From: Xiphias gladius
Lineage: Eukaryota > Chordata > Actinopteri > Istiophoriformes > Xiphiidae
Assembly: GCF_016859285.1 (NCBI RefSeq)
Contig: NC_053414.1
Location: 4,485,517-4,549,516, forward strand
Direction of reading: 5' to 3'
Length of the DNA stretch: 64,000 nucleotides
In this document: piece by piece, positions 46,746 through 58,946 of the stretch
How the letters are laid out: each line of letters begins with the position of its first letter
How positions within the stretch are numbered: position 1 is the stretch's first letter
The notes under the pieces: generated by a model
The model's database searches: none
What the model was told of the DNA's origin: nothing
The model's input: only the letters and a program-made list of their open reading frames with translations
Made by a program: the position numbers and the translations under genes

Positions 46746-47624
46746 TTTTCCAGGGTTAAACAGGTTAAATCTAAGATTATTTAATACCAAATATAATGAG
46801 ATTTAATACGTGCTTCCCAGTCATGCTGCCCTAAGCATGAAAGACATCCATATAAACCAGTAGGAGTGATAAAGCCTACAGTGATTTACCAAGTGTAATG
46901 AGAAATAAGTCAATTTATTTACATTTATTTCACATTTTGGACAGTATTTCCTGGTATGTCCCTAATAATATAATCAAATAATCTTTGAGCTGGACGTGGA
47001 TAAGCAACAGAAAATGGATAGATTGGCGAATGAATTAGGAAGTGACTGGTCAATTTAAGATCAGAGGTCTGGAACAATTGTTACCAGGGATTTTTTTTTT
47101 TTTTGCAAAAACATTTTATAACAAATGTTACTGTCTATGGCAGGCTAGACAAACTATTGGAAACGTCTGTGGGTGAAATTTAACACGTTTTCATACCTTT
47201 TTTTTTTTTAAAGAAAAGCTAAATCATTGCTTTTAAAGACTTTAAAACCTACAGAAACAATATAGTACATCTACTTTTGATCCTTTAAGTAGGTTTTCCT
47301 GATAATAGTTACATTTTTTTTTTACTTAAATGGAGTTTAGGAAGCAGTACTTTTCCTTATTCGTAGTTTTACTTAAGAAAAGGATCTGAATACTTCTCCC
47401 TCAACTACACAAATCCTACATGTTATTGAGTAAATTCAACAGGCGGAAAACATACAAGCCGGCCGACATAAAGCTCAGTAAAACAGGATTAATCGGGCCT
47501 GGACAGGGTGTGCAGCTGCTCCAGCCGCTCCCAGGTAAATATCCACGGAAACACACACACACCTGGTACTAGCTTCAACTTAGGTGGAGTAAAGTTAGCT
47601 CCGGCAGCCTGACATTTAACTTAC

Positions 47625-48110
47625 CCTGGCTCGAAGAAGAGGAGGTCTGGTTGTCTCGTCCTCCAAAACAACATGAATGGAAAGTGCCGTTGTGGCAATC
47701 CGTGGTCGGAGCAGTTTGACAAAAATTAGGGTGGGAGGGTGCTGGTAGGTCGCGGTGATGTAACTCAACGCCACCAAAAACACTCACGGGTTAGCCGGCT
47801 AACGTTAGCCTGCTATCGACGGTTTACCAGCTCGGCTAGTTGCGGTAACACTGGAGCTAGCCGCTTTTAGCCGTTAGCTGTTGGCCGTTAGCTGTTTACT
47901 ACCCAGCTGTCAGTGTCAGCGCTGCCCGGCTCTCCCTGCAAGACGTCTCTGAGATAACACAGCGCATTAAACAAACCGTTAAAAGCGTTGAAGGGAGACT
48001 TTTAACAGTTTTAGGTAGCAACGGAAAAGTTTACCCGCACTCCCGACCTGCAAGCAGAGCCATACTCCCCGCTGACACCGTTTAATCGGTCCCTGCTCGG
48101 AAACACGGAA
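47625..48110 (-). promoter_or_regulatory. wipf2: wipf2 promoter and 5' leader exon region
   Basis: A CpG-richer block with two good minus-strand donors, CCAGG|GTAAG at 47625/47624 and GCGG|GTAA at 48035/48034. Either could close the non-coding first exon that splices to the acceptor near 37563. The block also holds at least eight GTTAGC/GCTAAC/GCTAGC-type words at about 47790-47900. The start site is inferred only from composition and splice signals. Confidence 0.5.
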
Positions 48111-48320
48111 ACGGCCGACCGACACAAAATGGAGGCACGTCAGCGCCGCATTCAGGTGCTTTAGGAAATTCCAGGTCCAACCGACAAGGTCGTAATATAC
48201 TGTCGAGCGTCAGGTATAGAGGGAAGTGGGGGAAGTAACTTTACTGAACACAGAAGTTCAAACAGGCATGGATGAAAACGGAACGGTAATACAGGACACA
48301 GGCCCCTAGACCCCCCAAAC

Positions 48321-48650
48321 ACACAAAACGACCACAAAGTGATGCAAAACAACCGCAGAGATACAAAAATGACTACATGAGATGCAAAGGAAACACTAAA
48401 CAGGTGCAAAATAACCCCAAAGAGACATAAAACAACGACAAAGAGACAACAAACGACCACAAAGAGATGCAAAAACGAACCCAAAGAGACGCAAAATGAC
48501 CATGAGATACCCAAAAGAAACACTAAACAGATGCAAAATGTACACAAAGACACAGAGATGCAAAAGACTACATAGATGAAACACAACCAAAGAGAGACAC
48601 AAAAAGACAAAAACCGACCACAAAGAGATGCAAAAGTTGCACGGAGACAC
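48321..48650. repeat. Degenerate minisatellite (unit about 20 bp)
   Basis: A loosely repeated unit close to ACCACAAAGAGATGCAAAAC recurs about 14-16 times with substitutions and length changes. Unequal spacers and lack of exact repeats rule out a CRISPR array. The purine-rich strand is the plus strand. It sits between the wipf2 and mrpl21 promoters. Confidence 0.8.
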
Positions 48651-48985
48651 ACTTAGTAAATATTGACTTAATAAGGTGCCCATGGAACAAAAGTGCAGTA
48701 GCATTTGTAGAGAGGCTCACTTTAATGTCGTAAGTTACTTCTTTTCACTTCAAAAACCCGTGAGAAATATGGAATCTGCCCAAACCTTTGCACGGATGTT
48801 GTTGTTGTGTGGCTTTTACATGTGGCTTGTACTTTTTTCCTTCATTGCATCTGATTTATTTTATTGATCCTGTTCGTCCCCCAACTTACTTTGCACGTGA
48901 CTTGTGTGAATAATGTAAAATATAAAAATATCATATGATATATAAATGATAATAAAACGTTTTTTAAAGCAGAAAAAGTCATATT

Positions 48986-49060
48986 ATGTGTGTGCGCGCG
49001 CATACGTGTCGTTACAGAAGTCACGCATGCGCTGTGAGAACAACAGCATTTCCTGTCAAG
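48986..49060 (+). promoter_or_regulatory. mrpl21: mrpl21 proximal promoter / 5' leader
   Basis: Just before the ATG are a 24-nt alternating purine-pyrimidine tract (48986-49009), an NRF-1-like site CACGCATGCGCT at 49022-49033 (10 of 12 positions of the consensus), and an ETS-type CATTTCCTG near 49047-49055. NRF-1 and ETS/GABP control of mitochondrial ribosomal protein genes is established in mammals. Occupancy here is inference. Confidence 0.5.
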
Positions 49061-49648
49061 ATGGCGGTGAGCAGAGGGTGTTCGGGACTGTGGAGGACAT
49101 GTAGCATGTTGTCAACCAGACCCCGTCTCCTGCTCCCCGCTGCTGCCCGACCACAGAGCTCCGTGAGCGGGGACCTGGTGCCCCGGACCTCGCTGTCCAG
49201 CCCGCCGTGGCCGCAGCAGACGAGCCTGGTCCCGCAGGAGGAGGAGCGGGGACGACACGCCGCGGTGGTGAGCACCGTGAACCAGCGGATCCACCGGCAG
49301 GACTTCGGCCGGCTCTTCGCCGTGGTGCACTTCGCCGGGCGTCAGTGGAAGGTCACGGACGAGGACTTGATCCTGATCGAGAACCACATCGAGGCGGAGT
49401 GCGGGGAGCGGATCCGGATGGAGAAGGTGCTACTGGTCGGGGCGGAGGACTTCACCCTGATCGGCAGGCCTCTGCTGGGGAAGGAGCTGGTCCGGGTCGA
49501 GGCCACCGTGCTCGAAAAGACCGAGTCCTGGCCCAAAGTCCACATGCGGTTCTGGAGGAGACACCGGTTCCAGCGCAAGAGGATCATCATCCAGCCGCAG
49601 ACTGTGCTCAGGATCAACAGCATCGAGCTGGCCCCCAGACTGACATGA
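49061..49648 (+). CDS. mrpl21: Mitochondrial ribosomal protein bL21m (MRPL21)
   Basis: A component of the mitochondrial large ribosomal subunit. It is one uninterrupted frame of 195 codons with a good initiation context (CAAGATGG). An ATG-like upstream extension in the same frame (48986) runs through promoter-type DNA and is not used. The N-terminal ~32 residues ([15 protein letters not shown]... rich in Arg/Ser/Leu, no acids) look like a mitochondrial presequence. [11 protein letters not shown] matches the conserved segment before the domain. The L21 fold follows: [20 protein letters not shown], then [60 protein letters not shown] and the tail [17 protein letters not shown]. The human protein aligns along its length. 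The human gene has several introns and this copy has none, but the reading frame is intact. It is head to head with wipf2. Confidence 0.96.
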   Translation: MAVSRGCSGLWRTCSMLSTRPRLLLPAAARPQSSVSGDLVPRTSLSSPPWPQQTSLVPQEEERGRHAAVVSTVNQRIHRQDFGRLFAVVHFAGRQWKVTDEDLILIENHIEAECGERIRMEKVLLVGAEDFTLIGRPLLGKELVRVEATVLEKTESWPKVHMRFWRRHRFQRKRIIIQPQTVLRINSIELAPRLT

Positions 49649-49811
49649 TGAAGAGGAGGAGGATGGTGATGAAGAAGAAGTCAGGACTACTTCGCACACA
49701 GACTGCGGGTTTATTTGTTCTGAGTGATTATAAATATGTAAACAAACATGTCAGGGTCGTTTTTTAAAACCGCAACAAGCCAGGGCTGGAAATGTTGGGT
49801 TTACTCCTGTA

Positions 49812-49849
49812 AATAAAACAAGACACTTGCAGAAGCTGCACGAAATAAA
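49812..49849 (+). terminator. mrpl21: mrpl21 polyadenylation signals (two)
   Basis: AATAAA at 49812-49817 and again at 49844-49849, 164 and 196 nt after the stop codon. No long genomic A tract follows, which matters for the retrogene question. Confidence 0.65.
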
Positions 49850-49899
49850 CTGAATATTCGTGTTTTCAGTACTTGGTTGCTTTTTAAAATCCTGACTTT

Positions 49900-51070
49900 A
49901 AAAGTCCTGAAAAGTGTTTAAAAAGGTGTGAAATGATCTCAAATTGATAAAAAAGGCCTTAAGTCGATGGCTCCTAACAACCTACTGCTGGGCCCCTATG
50001 GCCCCTATGGCCCCTCACTGTACATGGCGGGGGGACTTTTTTTTTTTTTTTCTTTGTCGCGTCCTACACTGAACAACCAACCGGCTACTAAAGAAAACAA
50101 ACGTCGGATGTCTCGATACCGAGGACAGTCGTGGGTTTGCGGCCGTACAGCGCCTTCCCGGTGGAGTAATGCGACCTCGCTGTAGCCTTTTCCCGTGTCG
50201 ATTACTTGACGCTCGGGAAAACAAACCGATTAAAGCAACTCGACCAAACTCAATTTGACCTCAAACGAGTGTCGACGCGTGGATCATCAAATCGACGAGG
50301 CATCGGCGGGAGCCGTTCTGGCACCGCCGTGAAGAAGGCCTCTTCGGCGAGGGTCTCAAAAACAAGACACGGTGAGCCGCCGTCGGGCGCCCGGCGGGGG
50401 GGGGTCCCGCTGTCCCCGGGCTCTCGGGATCCCCCGGACATGGACGTGCAACCAAGTGACAAGTAGTGAGGAGCTGAGTCGTTTCGACGCTCCGGGTTTT
50501 TCCACTTGTCCCTCTGGTTTTTCAAAACCGAGCTTCTAGCAAACAGAGAGGGAGAGTTTCCCACAGTAAATACATAAATACAGGCCGATGATTACAGCTG
50601 AATTGTGATGGTGGTGGGGTTTTCGTCATTCTCCAGGCCTTTTTCACTCCCGTTCCATCACCGGAGCTCAGAATAACATCAGGAGCCTTGGTGGTGATGG
50701 ATGTAAATAATGGCGTTTTTCATCAGGAAAATAATCCACGTAACGTTCAACATTTCCCACGATTATAAATGCGACATTTCGGTCTGATCGTCCTCATCAG
50801 ACATTAGACTTATTGCCCCTCGTCCTCCTCCTCGCTTTGGCAGCAGAAACGCGCCGACGTAACCTTATTATGTGAATCACATATTCAGAATAGTTTCTTC
50901 ATCGTCGGACCCCCCCCCAAAAAAAAAAAAAAAAAAAAAAAATCCTTGTACGTATTTAGAGTATTTTCCAGCCTTACTCTAATATTTGGAAATGATTTCT
51001 GGGGTTATACAGCTTCTTATTCTGTTCCAGTTATGCTGATTATAATTACTCTTTATTGTTGTAATGTCGG
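49900..51070. other. Intergenic DNA after mrpl21
   Basis: Contains a CpG-rich patch at about 50100-50480 with short open frames on both strands but no recognised product or splice context, and a long A run at about 50917-50942. No gene is supported. Confidence 0.45.
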
Positions 51071-51072
51071 GG

Positions 51073-51357
51073 TAGGGCTGCGATTGAGGATTATTTAATC
51101 GGTTAATCAATTAGTCGTTTGTCTATTAAATGTCATAAAGTTTTTTTTAAAAATGGCCATCACGAATTCCTAGTGCCCAAGTGTCTTCAAATATCTTGTT
51201 TTGTCTGACCAACAGTCTAAAACCAAGAGATTTTCAGAGATTTTCTTAAAAAGAAAAAAAAACAAAAAAAAAACACAAGATGATTAATCGATTATCAGAA
51301 TAGTTGCTGATTAATTTTCTGCCAGTCAACTAATTGATCAATTGACTAATGTTGCAC
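51073..51357 (+). repeat. hAT-type MITE copy
   Basis: Begins TAGGGCTGCGATTGAGGATT. It keeps GTCTTCAAATATCTTGTTTT, GATTAATCGATTATCAGAAT and AGTTGCTGATTAATTTTCTG, and ends ACTAATGTTGCAC. The part around 51250 is replaced by an A-rich run. Confidence 0.75.
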
Positions 51358-51680
51358 TTTTTAAAAAAGCATCATGACATATCCTTGAGGGAGTTCAGCT
51401 AAAAATGATTTCCCACAACCATGCAGTTCAATGTGATGAACAAGGGACCTGATACAGTATATTGATAATGGAGGAAGGTTCTCCTTCGTCGTCGTCTTCT
51501 TCCTTTGTTTTTTGTTGCCCAGTCTTTTCCACTTAGGAAAGTGAGGAGCTTTTTCCCAGCTTCTCCTCAGACTCAAACCACCCACCTCTCCTGGTAATGA
51601 AGCCCCAGGTTGCTCTTAATCAAAATCTGAAGCAAAAGACTCATGAGACAGACGACTTTAACAGTCTGCAAAATAACCGT

Positions 51681-51686
51681 TTTATT
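51681..51686 (-). terminator. Candidate c6orf120-homologue polyadenylation signal
   Basis: AATAAA on the minus strand, about 2.26 kb past the stop codon. If used, the whole 51.7-53.9 kb stretch is 3' UTR. Position is the only support. Confidence 0.3.
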
Positions 51687-52839
51687 TAGAAATCAGACTG
51701 AGACGTCTCTGGAAACGGGAGAACTGCTCGGCCGTTCTCCCCCGCAGAGGACTGATCTGAAGGCACTGTTGAACATTTCTGCTCAGCGGTAACAATAACT
51801 GAACTCCGATGCTGGAGGTGATGTTTAAGTCAGGAGCTTGTCCAACAGGCAAAAAAAACAAAAAAAACAAAAACAAAGTGAATGATCAAACCAAATGAAA
51901 TGCTGCTGTTACTGTTAAGTCTCTTCATAAACCAGAGGTTCTTATTTGGAGTCTAAAATTCAGCAAACTATCCAGTAAAGAGGAAATGAAAAAACAGAAT
52001 CAATAATCCCGACCTGTCCCGCGGGAGCCGCGTGTATATCTCAAAATGGCTGACGATGGCTGTATTGCTAGGTTCTTGATATTTAAACCCACACACGTCC
52101 TGTGCGATGTTGATTTGCAGAGTTAAGACGAGCAGTTTCATTCGTTCACAGGCCGAGGTGAGAGACAGCCACAGCTGTAATCTCTGTTTGATGCTAAATT
52201 CGATTGACAGGTTTACTACAAGGTGAAGGATAACTCTGGTCTTTTTTTAATTTTTTTAAAGTAATACAAAACACTCACGCGCCTTATGTGCATTGAGAGA
52301 GTTAGAGGTTGCTGCAGTCGTTGCCACCGTCCACGCTGGCCTTAAAAGGTGTTCATTCTGCGTGGGAATACGCTGTAAAAAAAAAAGCTGGGGACAACAT
52401 CCACAGTCCTGTGTGAGCGAAACTAAGAGGAGGCTTCAGCAGTCCGCGGTGGTTAAAGGAAGCGGGTATCTTCATCCCGGTGGTCGTGTGTAGTTTTGTC
52501 CCAACAACAAAGCCACAAGCGACCAGCAGGGTATAGCATGTTCCTTCGCCTCGGCTCAGCGGAGAAACGCGAAAATCAGAGAGGGTTTTACAAAAAAAAA
52601 AAAAAAAAAAAAGGACAAACACGACCTTAGGGAAATAACCCACGTGATTCGGCTACAGGTCCTCACGGGTTTCAAACGAAGCTGGTTTGTCAAAAAGCGT
52701 CTCAATTTTTCCTTTCGACACGTTCAAAAAACTTTTTGTGACTTCCTCAAAACAGACGAGCTGACGATCACATTACGCAGTGATAGCCCAGGTGTTCAGA
52801 GGTGTGAAATCCTCCTTATTTGTCTGACTCTCAAAACAA

Positions 52840-53190
52840 TATTAGCCCCATTTACAGCTGGCGTTAACATGTGATCTTACGTTACCTGGATAATGACACC
52901 TGATCCGCTCTGCTTTCACACTTGGTATTAACAAGTGTTCGCGTAATCTCGATTCTGCCCGCACTGTGATCGAATCTTCAAGTGCAAATCAGACCTCTAG
53001 ATGTGGTCTGGCCGACTCGATCGGTTTCCCATCACACACCTGTTCTGTCTGCATTAAGACATGTTTTTCCTCATCAAGACTGAATATCCATATACAGGTC
53101 GCATGTCAATACCGGACGTAAATGAGGTCGTGGCATCTGCAGTTCTGCTTTTAGACACGACTGTACAACATGCGTTTCAGCATTCTTCAT
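52840..53190. repeat. Dispersed fish repeat fragment in the presumed 3' UTR
   Basis: TTTCACACTTGGTATTAACA and the following GCACTGTGATCGAATC and GACTCGATCGGTTTCC strings are of a type repeated in many fish genomes. No frame. Boundaries are approximate. Confidence 0.4.
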
Positions 53191-53941
53191 TCAAGGCACA
53201 CTGAGGCCTTAACTCTGACTGCTGCAGCTTCATGTTACCTGGGAATTTTGTCCCTCATCTCTTACACTGGAATGTTAGGAAGGGATCCCTTCATGGCCAC
53301 TATGCACGAACGGAGAGACTGCAGCAACCAAAAAGTCTTTCAGTTTACATATGTGCATGTGAGTGTTTGATAAACTTAAAAAAAAACAAACAAACAAAAA
53401 AAAAAACATCCTTTAAGACTCCAGAAATATTACCCTCTTGCCTTTTTGGTTGAACTGCAGTTCAACAACGAAAAGAAAAATAAAATTAAGAAATAAAAAA
53501 AAAAAAAAAAAATCGCAGCGACCAAAATTCAGCCATAAACATGTGCCTGTTCTTTGCCTTAACATGCTTCATTCTGTCTTTGTATGGGGGGAAACCAAAG
53601 CAAAGTAACACTCTGCTATATCTGACGGGCTAATGTTCATTTGCTTATCACCAAACATAAAGACTTTGTGAAATGTTTTCTGATTGATAGTGGTTCACCG
53701 GTGAGTTCAGCACAGTGATCCACCTTCGACAATTTAAATCTGATCTGTACTGTTTCTATCGAGTTTGTATGTTTGATCGCAAGCGAATTATTGTTTAAAT
53801 GCCAGAAATCTCACTGGAGTCTGGTGCGACATTTTCTCATCCTTGCGGAATGAAGGGAAATAACCTTCTTTTATGTATCAAGGCTGGCTGAGCCAAGAAC
53901 AGTCTCCTCCTTCGTCACAGCAGTAAGGAAGGAAACCATTT

Positions 53942-54538
<597 letters not shown>

Positions 54539-54639
54539 CTGAAAAACAGGACGAGACACAGATGAAAACCAGGATTTAGCTGCCAAACACAAACAAGGAA
54601 GAAAGCTAAAGCTGTGCTGGATTCAGTGCAAGAAATATT

Positions 54640-54905
54640 AAACTAATTCTGCAACTAGCAACAGTTTTGATTAACTGACTGATTGTTTAGTCTATAAAAT
54701 GTCAAAGAAAATAGTGAAAAATGCCTGTCACAACTTCCAAGAGCTGGAGGTGTCATCTTCATACTGCTTACGTTGTCCAACCAACAGTCCAAAAACTCAA
54801 AATGTTACATTTAAAATGCTGTTAAAAAGAGGAGGTCTGCAAGCTCTCACATTTGAGAGGAAGGAACCAATGAATATTTCGTAACTTTGCTGAATAAATT
54901 ACTTT
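54640..54905 (+). repeat. hAT-type MITE copy
   Basis: Contains TTTTGATTAACTGACTGATT, GTCTATAAAATGTCAAAGAA, the TGCCTGTCACAACTTCCAAG block and TTGTCCAACCAACAGTCCAA in family order. It lies in the 5' intron of c6orf120. Confidence 0.65.
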
Positions 54906-55539
54906 ATCAAAATTGCAATCAGCACTGGCTCAAAAATATTTTTCCGGCTAAATAATTTTTAAGAAGTCAAATGTTTAGCCACAAAAATGTTAGCCCCTGC
55001 TTACTGGATATTCAGCTCCCCTTAAGTTGTTAACTTGGCAACAAGTACTCTTCTAGTGGGACATTCCTAGGATCCTGTTTAGTGGGTATTCACAAACCAG
55101 ATCCCACCAAACAGGATGAAAACCAGTATCTACCAGGTACAAAAAAAATCCAAAAAAAGAACTTACCTGTGGACACACTAGAGTTACAAATGAATGGTAT
55201 AAATTTTTCACACAATCAAACTAAATGCTTAAAAGAAATCACCTTTGATCGTAATAATGATAACGAAAATAATCATTAGCAGCCTTTCTTGTGTCTAATG
55301 GGAGTCTGATGTTATGTTATCTCCCTGAATGACTGGCCTGAGCACCACCAGCGATAGAAATAAAGTTCCGTGTGTGAAGGTCAGAGTGTGTCACTGAAGC
55401 GAAACCATGAGGGGCTTTTTTTTTTTTTTTTGGACAGGAAATGTTTTAGTTCTTGCTGATTTGCCAGAGTCAGCGTGAGGTTACATCGTGTTCGTCGATA
55501 GCCTCTGCCAAGATTAAACGGCTGTACATTAACCTGTGG

Positions 55540-55880
55540 CAGTGGTGGGCAAATAACAGGTCCGTGGGCCAAATCTGGCCCTCCAACAAAAACATTCGTG
55601 CCCCAAACTAAAGCTGAGCTTTTCACTTTTATAGTGGTGGTTTCCTTTTCATGGTCCAACATAAACGAAGCAGGCTGCTGTCGGTTTTGGCTGCTTTAAT
55701 TTACTATGGGAGAAATTACATTTTAATTTAAATACAATCCAAAGACAAACTAAATAATACTGAATACTAAATAATAATTAAATACTCAAAAACGACGGGA
55801 AAAAAACTCCATCTACAATATACAGTACAGCCTGCATCTTTACAGTTTGTAAAACTATTACACTGGCCCACGGTTGAAAA
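55540..55880. repeat. Possible hAT-like repeat (GCCAAATCTGGCCC type)
   Basis: CAGTGGTGGGCAAATAACAG followed by GTCCGTGGGCCAAATCTGGC is typical of one end of a hAT-type element. The segment near 55860 (CACTGGCCCACGGTTGAAAA) may be the other end. No transposase frame. Confidence 0.35.
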
Positions 55881-56639
55881 CTAAATCTCGACCCCTGACC
55901 TAAGACATTACGTACATTTATGTAACATAAATTAAAGGTAACTTTAAAGAGAAAAGTGAAAACTAGAAAAACAAAAACATAGGCCAAACGTCTTCATGCA
56001 CCCACCACAGCGACTCCCAGTCCCCGTGAAAGCTGAGTGTAGAAGGAACCGCGGAGCTACCGGCGCTGACTAAAAGCCCCTCGGCCGAGTTAAAAAAAAC
56101 AAACCGCTCGGTCTCGGCTCCGCCGCCGAGTCCGACCTTTGACACGAACGAAAAAAAACATGACGTTTTTAACCACCGGACGTTAGCAACCCGGAGCACC
56201 TGAAAGTCTACCTGCTTTAATATGAAGCTTCACCACTTTTAAACCAGCTACGTGTGATGGATTTAATATTAAAACGGAACCCTGTTTATATTTAGCAACA
56301 ATTTAACTTGAACAGTGTCCTGACGCTGCTTTTGAGTTTAATGCTAATAGCCAACACGGCACATGCAAGCCAGCTACTACCGGTTACTCTAAGTACATGT
56401 TTAGTCATACACCTGTTATTTCACCCGGTGTTAAAGTAGAAATAAGGCTGGTATTCGCCCGAGCTAACAGCTGAATAGCTTCTTACATTCAGTTAGCATT
56501 CACGCAGCTAACGTCGCTGTTAGCCTGTTCAGTTTGAGTGCGAGTTTCAGCTCTCAAGGCCGCGGGATAACTTAAAATTTAACAATTAAATAACTAAATT
56601 ATTACTAAACACGTATACATGAGCAAATTCGCACTTCTT

Positions 56640-56880
56640 GCACAGTTGTTAGTTTCTAACCTGCATCTTCGTCCAAACACGGATACCTGCCGAAACTAAG
56701 TTCACCTCTTCTTCTTCTTTTAGCTTAGACTCACCAGACCGCAAGCCGCTCGCTTCCGCCGCCCTACCGGTCATACCTGGTAACTGCACTCATCGGCATC
56801 CACTCAATGTGCTTTTTAGTGACGAGCTGCTGACAGACCGGACTTCACGACGGACAAAAAGAATAAAGCAGGGATATGGT
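56640..56880 (-). promoter_or_regulatory. c6orf120: Probable promoter and first exon of the c6orf120 homologue
   Basis: A CpG-richer patch with an ETS-type GGCGGAAGCG on the minus strand near 56750-56759. Candidate donors on the minus strand are GATGCAG|GTTAG near 56661 and TTACCAG|GTATG near 56777. Which one closes exon 1 cannot be told. GCTAAC/GTTAGC words cluster just downstream (56460-56530). Confidence 0.4.
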
Positions 56881-56899
56881 AATATTATGCAGATATGTA

Positions 56900-58400
56900 T
56901 TATATGATTCACAGTTAGTATTCAAGAAAATAAGCCATGACCACGTGAATCATTAATTATATTTGTTTCTGTGTGATTCACCTAAACTTTACATTTGACT
57001 TGATTTTATCCGATAACTGGATTCATTTGATTTCACAGATCACAGTATAAATTGGTACATTTTGCATATTTTTGGCAAAAGGACTAAACAGAGAATAAAT
57101 GCTTGTACTTTGAAATATATTTTCCATGCGGCATCTAATTACCTCATACGCTCATTTGGCAGTTTATCATGGTACACCCTGCTAAAACCGATGCAGTCCA
57201 ATACAGCTGTCTGGTTGGGGGGGGTGGGGAATAAAAATAAAAAAAATCCTCCCTTCATGAAGGTTATTATGTTCAGTTTGTACTGCAACTGTTTCAGAGA
57301 GGTGCTGCTTCGTTTCGGAGGCTGAAACTACCAACTGAGTATATACTTCAGGTAGAACTTTTATTTTTGTAGCTTATTACAAAAAAAATAAAAGCTGCTT
57401 TGTGCATTGAATTATCACGAACATTCTGCAGGATACTGGTGCTTAAATTCTGGCAGTGTTGAGGACATTTGAAAGCTGTAGCTACATACAGTATTATAAC
57501 TGCACTACACTGTTTTATTTTTTCATTGAACTGTATCAAACAGATACGAAAAAGGTCTATTTATTAGCTTGACCCACAGGTTGGGGCTTTTTTTTTTTTT
57601 TTAAATTACTTTAAGGACCACCCTCATAAGTATGGGATTTTCAATCATAAAATAAATGCGTAATCGAAGAGAAAGCAGAAGAAATGCACCACAAGAAGGA
57701 AGGAAAAAAAAAAAAAATCTAAGCGGAGTCAATCTGCTGTTTTGAGTCTAGATTTAAAAACGCAAATGGTCTCAGTATGTTCATCTCAACATCCCTGGTT
57801 AGGTTCAGCCCAGGGTTTTACCTGCATCTCATCCCCTCATCTGTCTCACTACAGTTCCTGACTAACTAACTACTATCTCCTCTCTGATAGAGGCAAAAAT
57901 GCCCCGAAATTACTGAAAAATAAAGAGATTCTGACACATGGCCCCTCTACAGGGTCTAGGGGTTGTCATTCCCCACCTTCCTCTTCTTTTATTTCCCCAT
58001 CATCTCTCTACTGTCAGCAATCTAACGAAAAGGTATAAAACGACCCATAGAACAATGTAGCTGCCACCGTAGGGCCCTTACCATTTTAGTTTTTATTGTC
58101 GTTGATACTGTATCATCAAGCGTTACTTTACTGGACTGGATATTTACGTTTGCCGGGGCAACACTAAATTCAAAGCTGTCCTCGTCTTTAAGAACCACAA
58201 ACAAATTTCACATGCCGAACTAGGAGTCAGATTCATTAGAAAAAGAAAAAAAAAAAGACAAGAAAACAGTAAACGTCTCTGCACGGATGACACAAACTGA
58301 AAGCCAAACACTGCCTCAACATTTTCTACAGACTCTTTATGAAACCAAAATGTTTTGACATTTGAATTTCCTCTCTCTGATCATCTTGTGTTGATCTGTA
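56900..58400. other. Gene-poor spacer between c6orf120 and npepps
   Basis: AT-rich, with homopolymer runs, no recognised repeat family and no exon I can support. A minus-strand frame at 58022-58204 has protein-like composition but no splice or start context. Confidence 0.4.
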
Positions 58401-58406
58401 ACACAT

Positions 58407-58412
58407 TTTATT
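58407..58412 (-). terminator. npepps: Candidate npepps polyadenylation signal
   Basis: AATAAA on the minus strand, about 1.85 kb past the npepps stop codon. Other A-rich sites exist, so the end is uncertain. Confidence 0.3.
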
Positions 58413-58946
58413 CTTGTTAGGTATAATTCCGCTGTCATATGTACACATTATTCGTTTCAGTGCTGCTTGCAATCCAATACGATCACCTCCTCACCTGCTG
58501 ACGTGTGAGATAATACAAAATAAATTACCGATCTGTTTCTAGGCATGAACACTCACACCTCACTCATTAAAAAAAAAAAAAAAAAAAAAAAAAGTCAGTG
58601 TGCACTAATTTCACATGATTTGTTTTTATAATCCTTTTTCACTTTAATGAACACCAACTGTAGTTTTAAACAAAAAAAAATAAAGAAGAAAAAAACAAAA
58701 TCAAACAAACAAAGAAAAAAAAAAAAAAAAAAAACAAAACCAAATGTTCCAGGGGGGGAAAGAGTCTCGACAACAGGTTGGATGACTCGGTGGGTATGTT
58801 TTTCAAAAACCACATCAAACTGTAAATTCTATATAGATATACTCGTTCAACAAGTCTATATTATCTGTCACATTAGATACATTTGACGTCACGTGGAAGT
58901 CACCTGTTATCACCACTTCAGTATTTCATATTTTACTGCAAACCAG

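Larger units (their letters stand above)
37563..47625. other. wipf2 5' intron, about 10 kb, built largely of transposon remnants
   Basis: The minus-strand acceptor TTTACCCCACACAG lies just upstream of the start-codon exon at about 37563, and a donor is at 47625. No coding exon was found between them. The interval holds two Tc1/mariner remnants, at least six hAT-type MITE copies and other dispersed repeats, listed separately. Confidence 0.55.

Noticed and set aside
48321-48650. Regularly repeated ~20-bp units considered as a CRISPR array
   Set aside because: Units are degenerate with no constant spacer length, and the DNA is vertebrate nuclear sequence.
48161-48652. 163-codon minus-strand frame rich in Cys, Leu, Phe and Val
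   Set aside because: It is the translation of a degenerate tandem repeat, with no conserved protein features.
49207-49767. 186-codon alternative plus-strand frame over mrpl21
   Set aside because: Out-of-frame shadow rich in Ala/Gly/Arg; the bL21m frame is unambiguous.
50206-50564. CpG-rich opposed frames after mrpl21
   Set aside because: No splice sites, homology or start context; left as an unassigned CpG patch.
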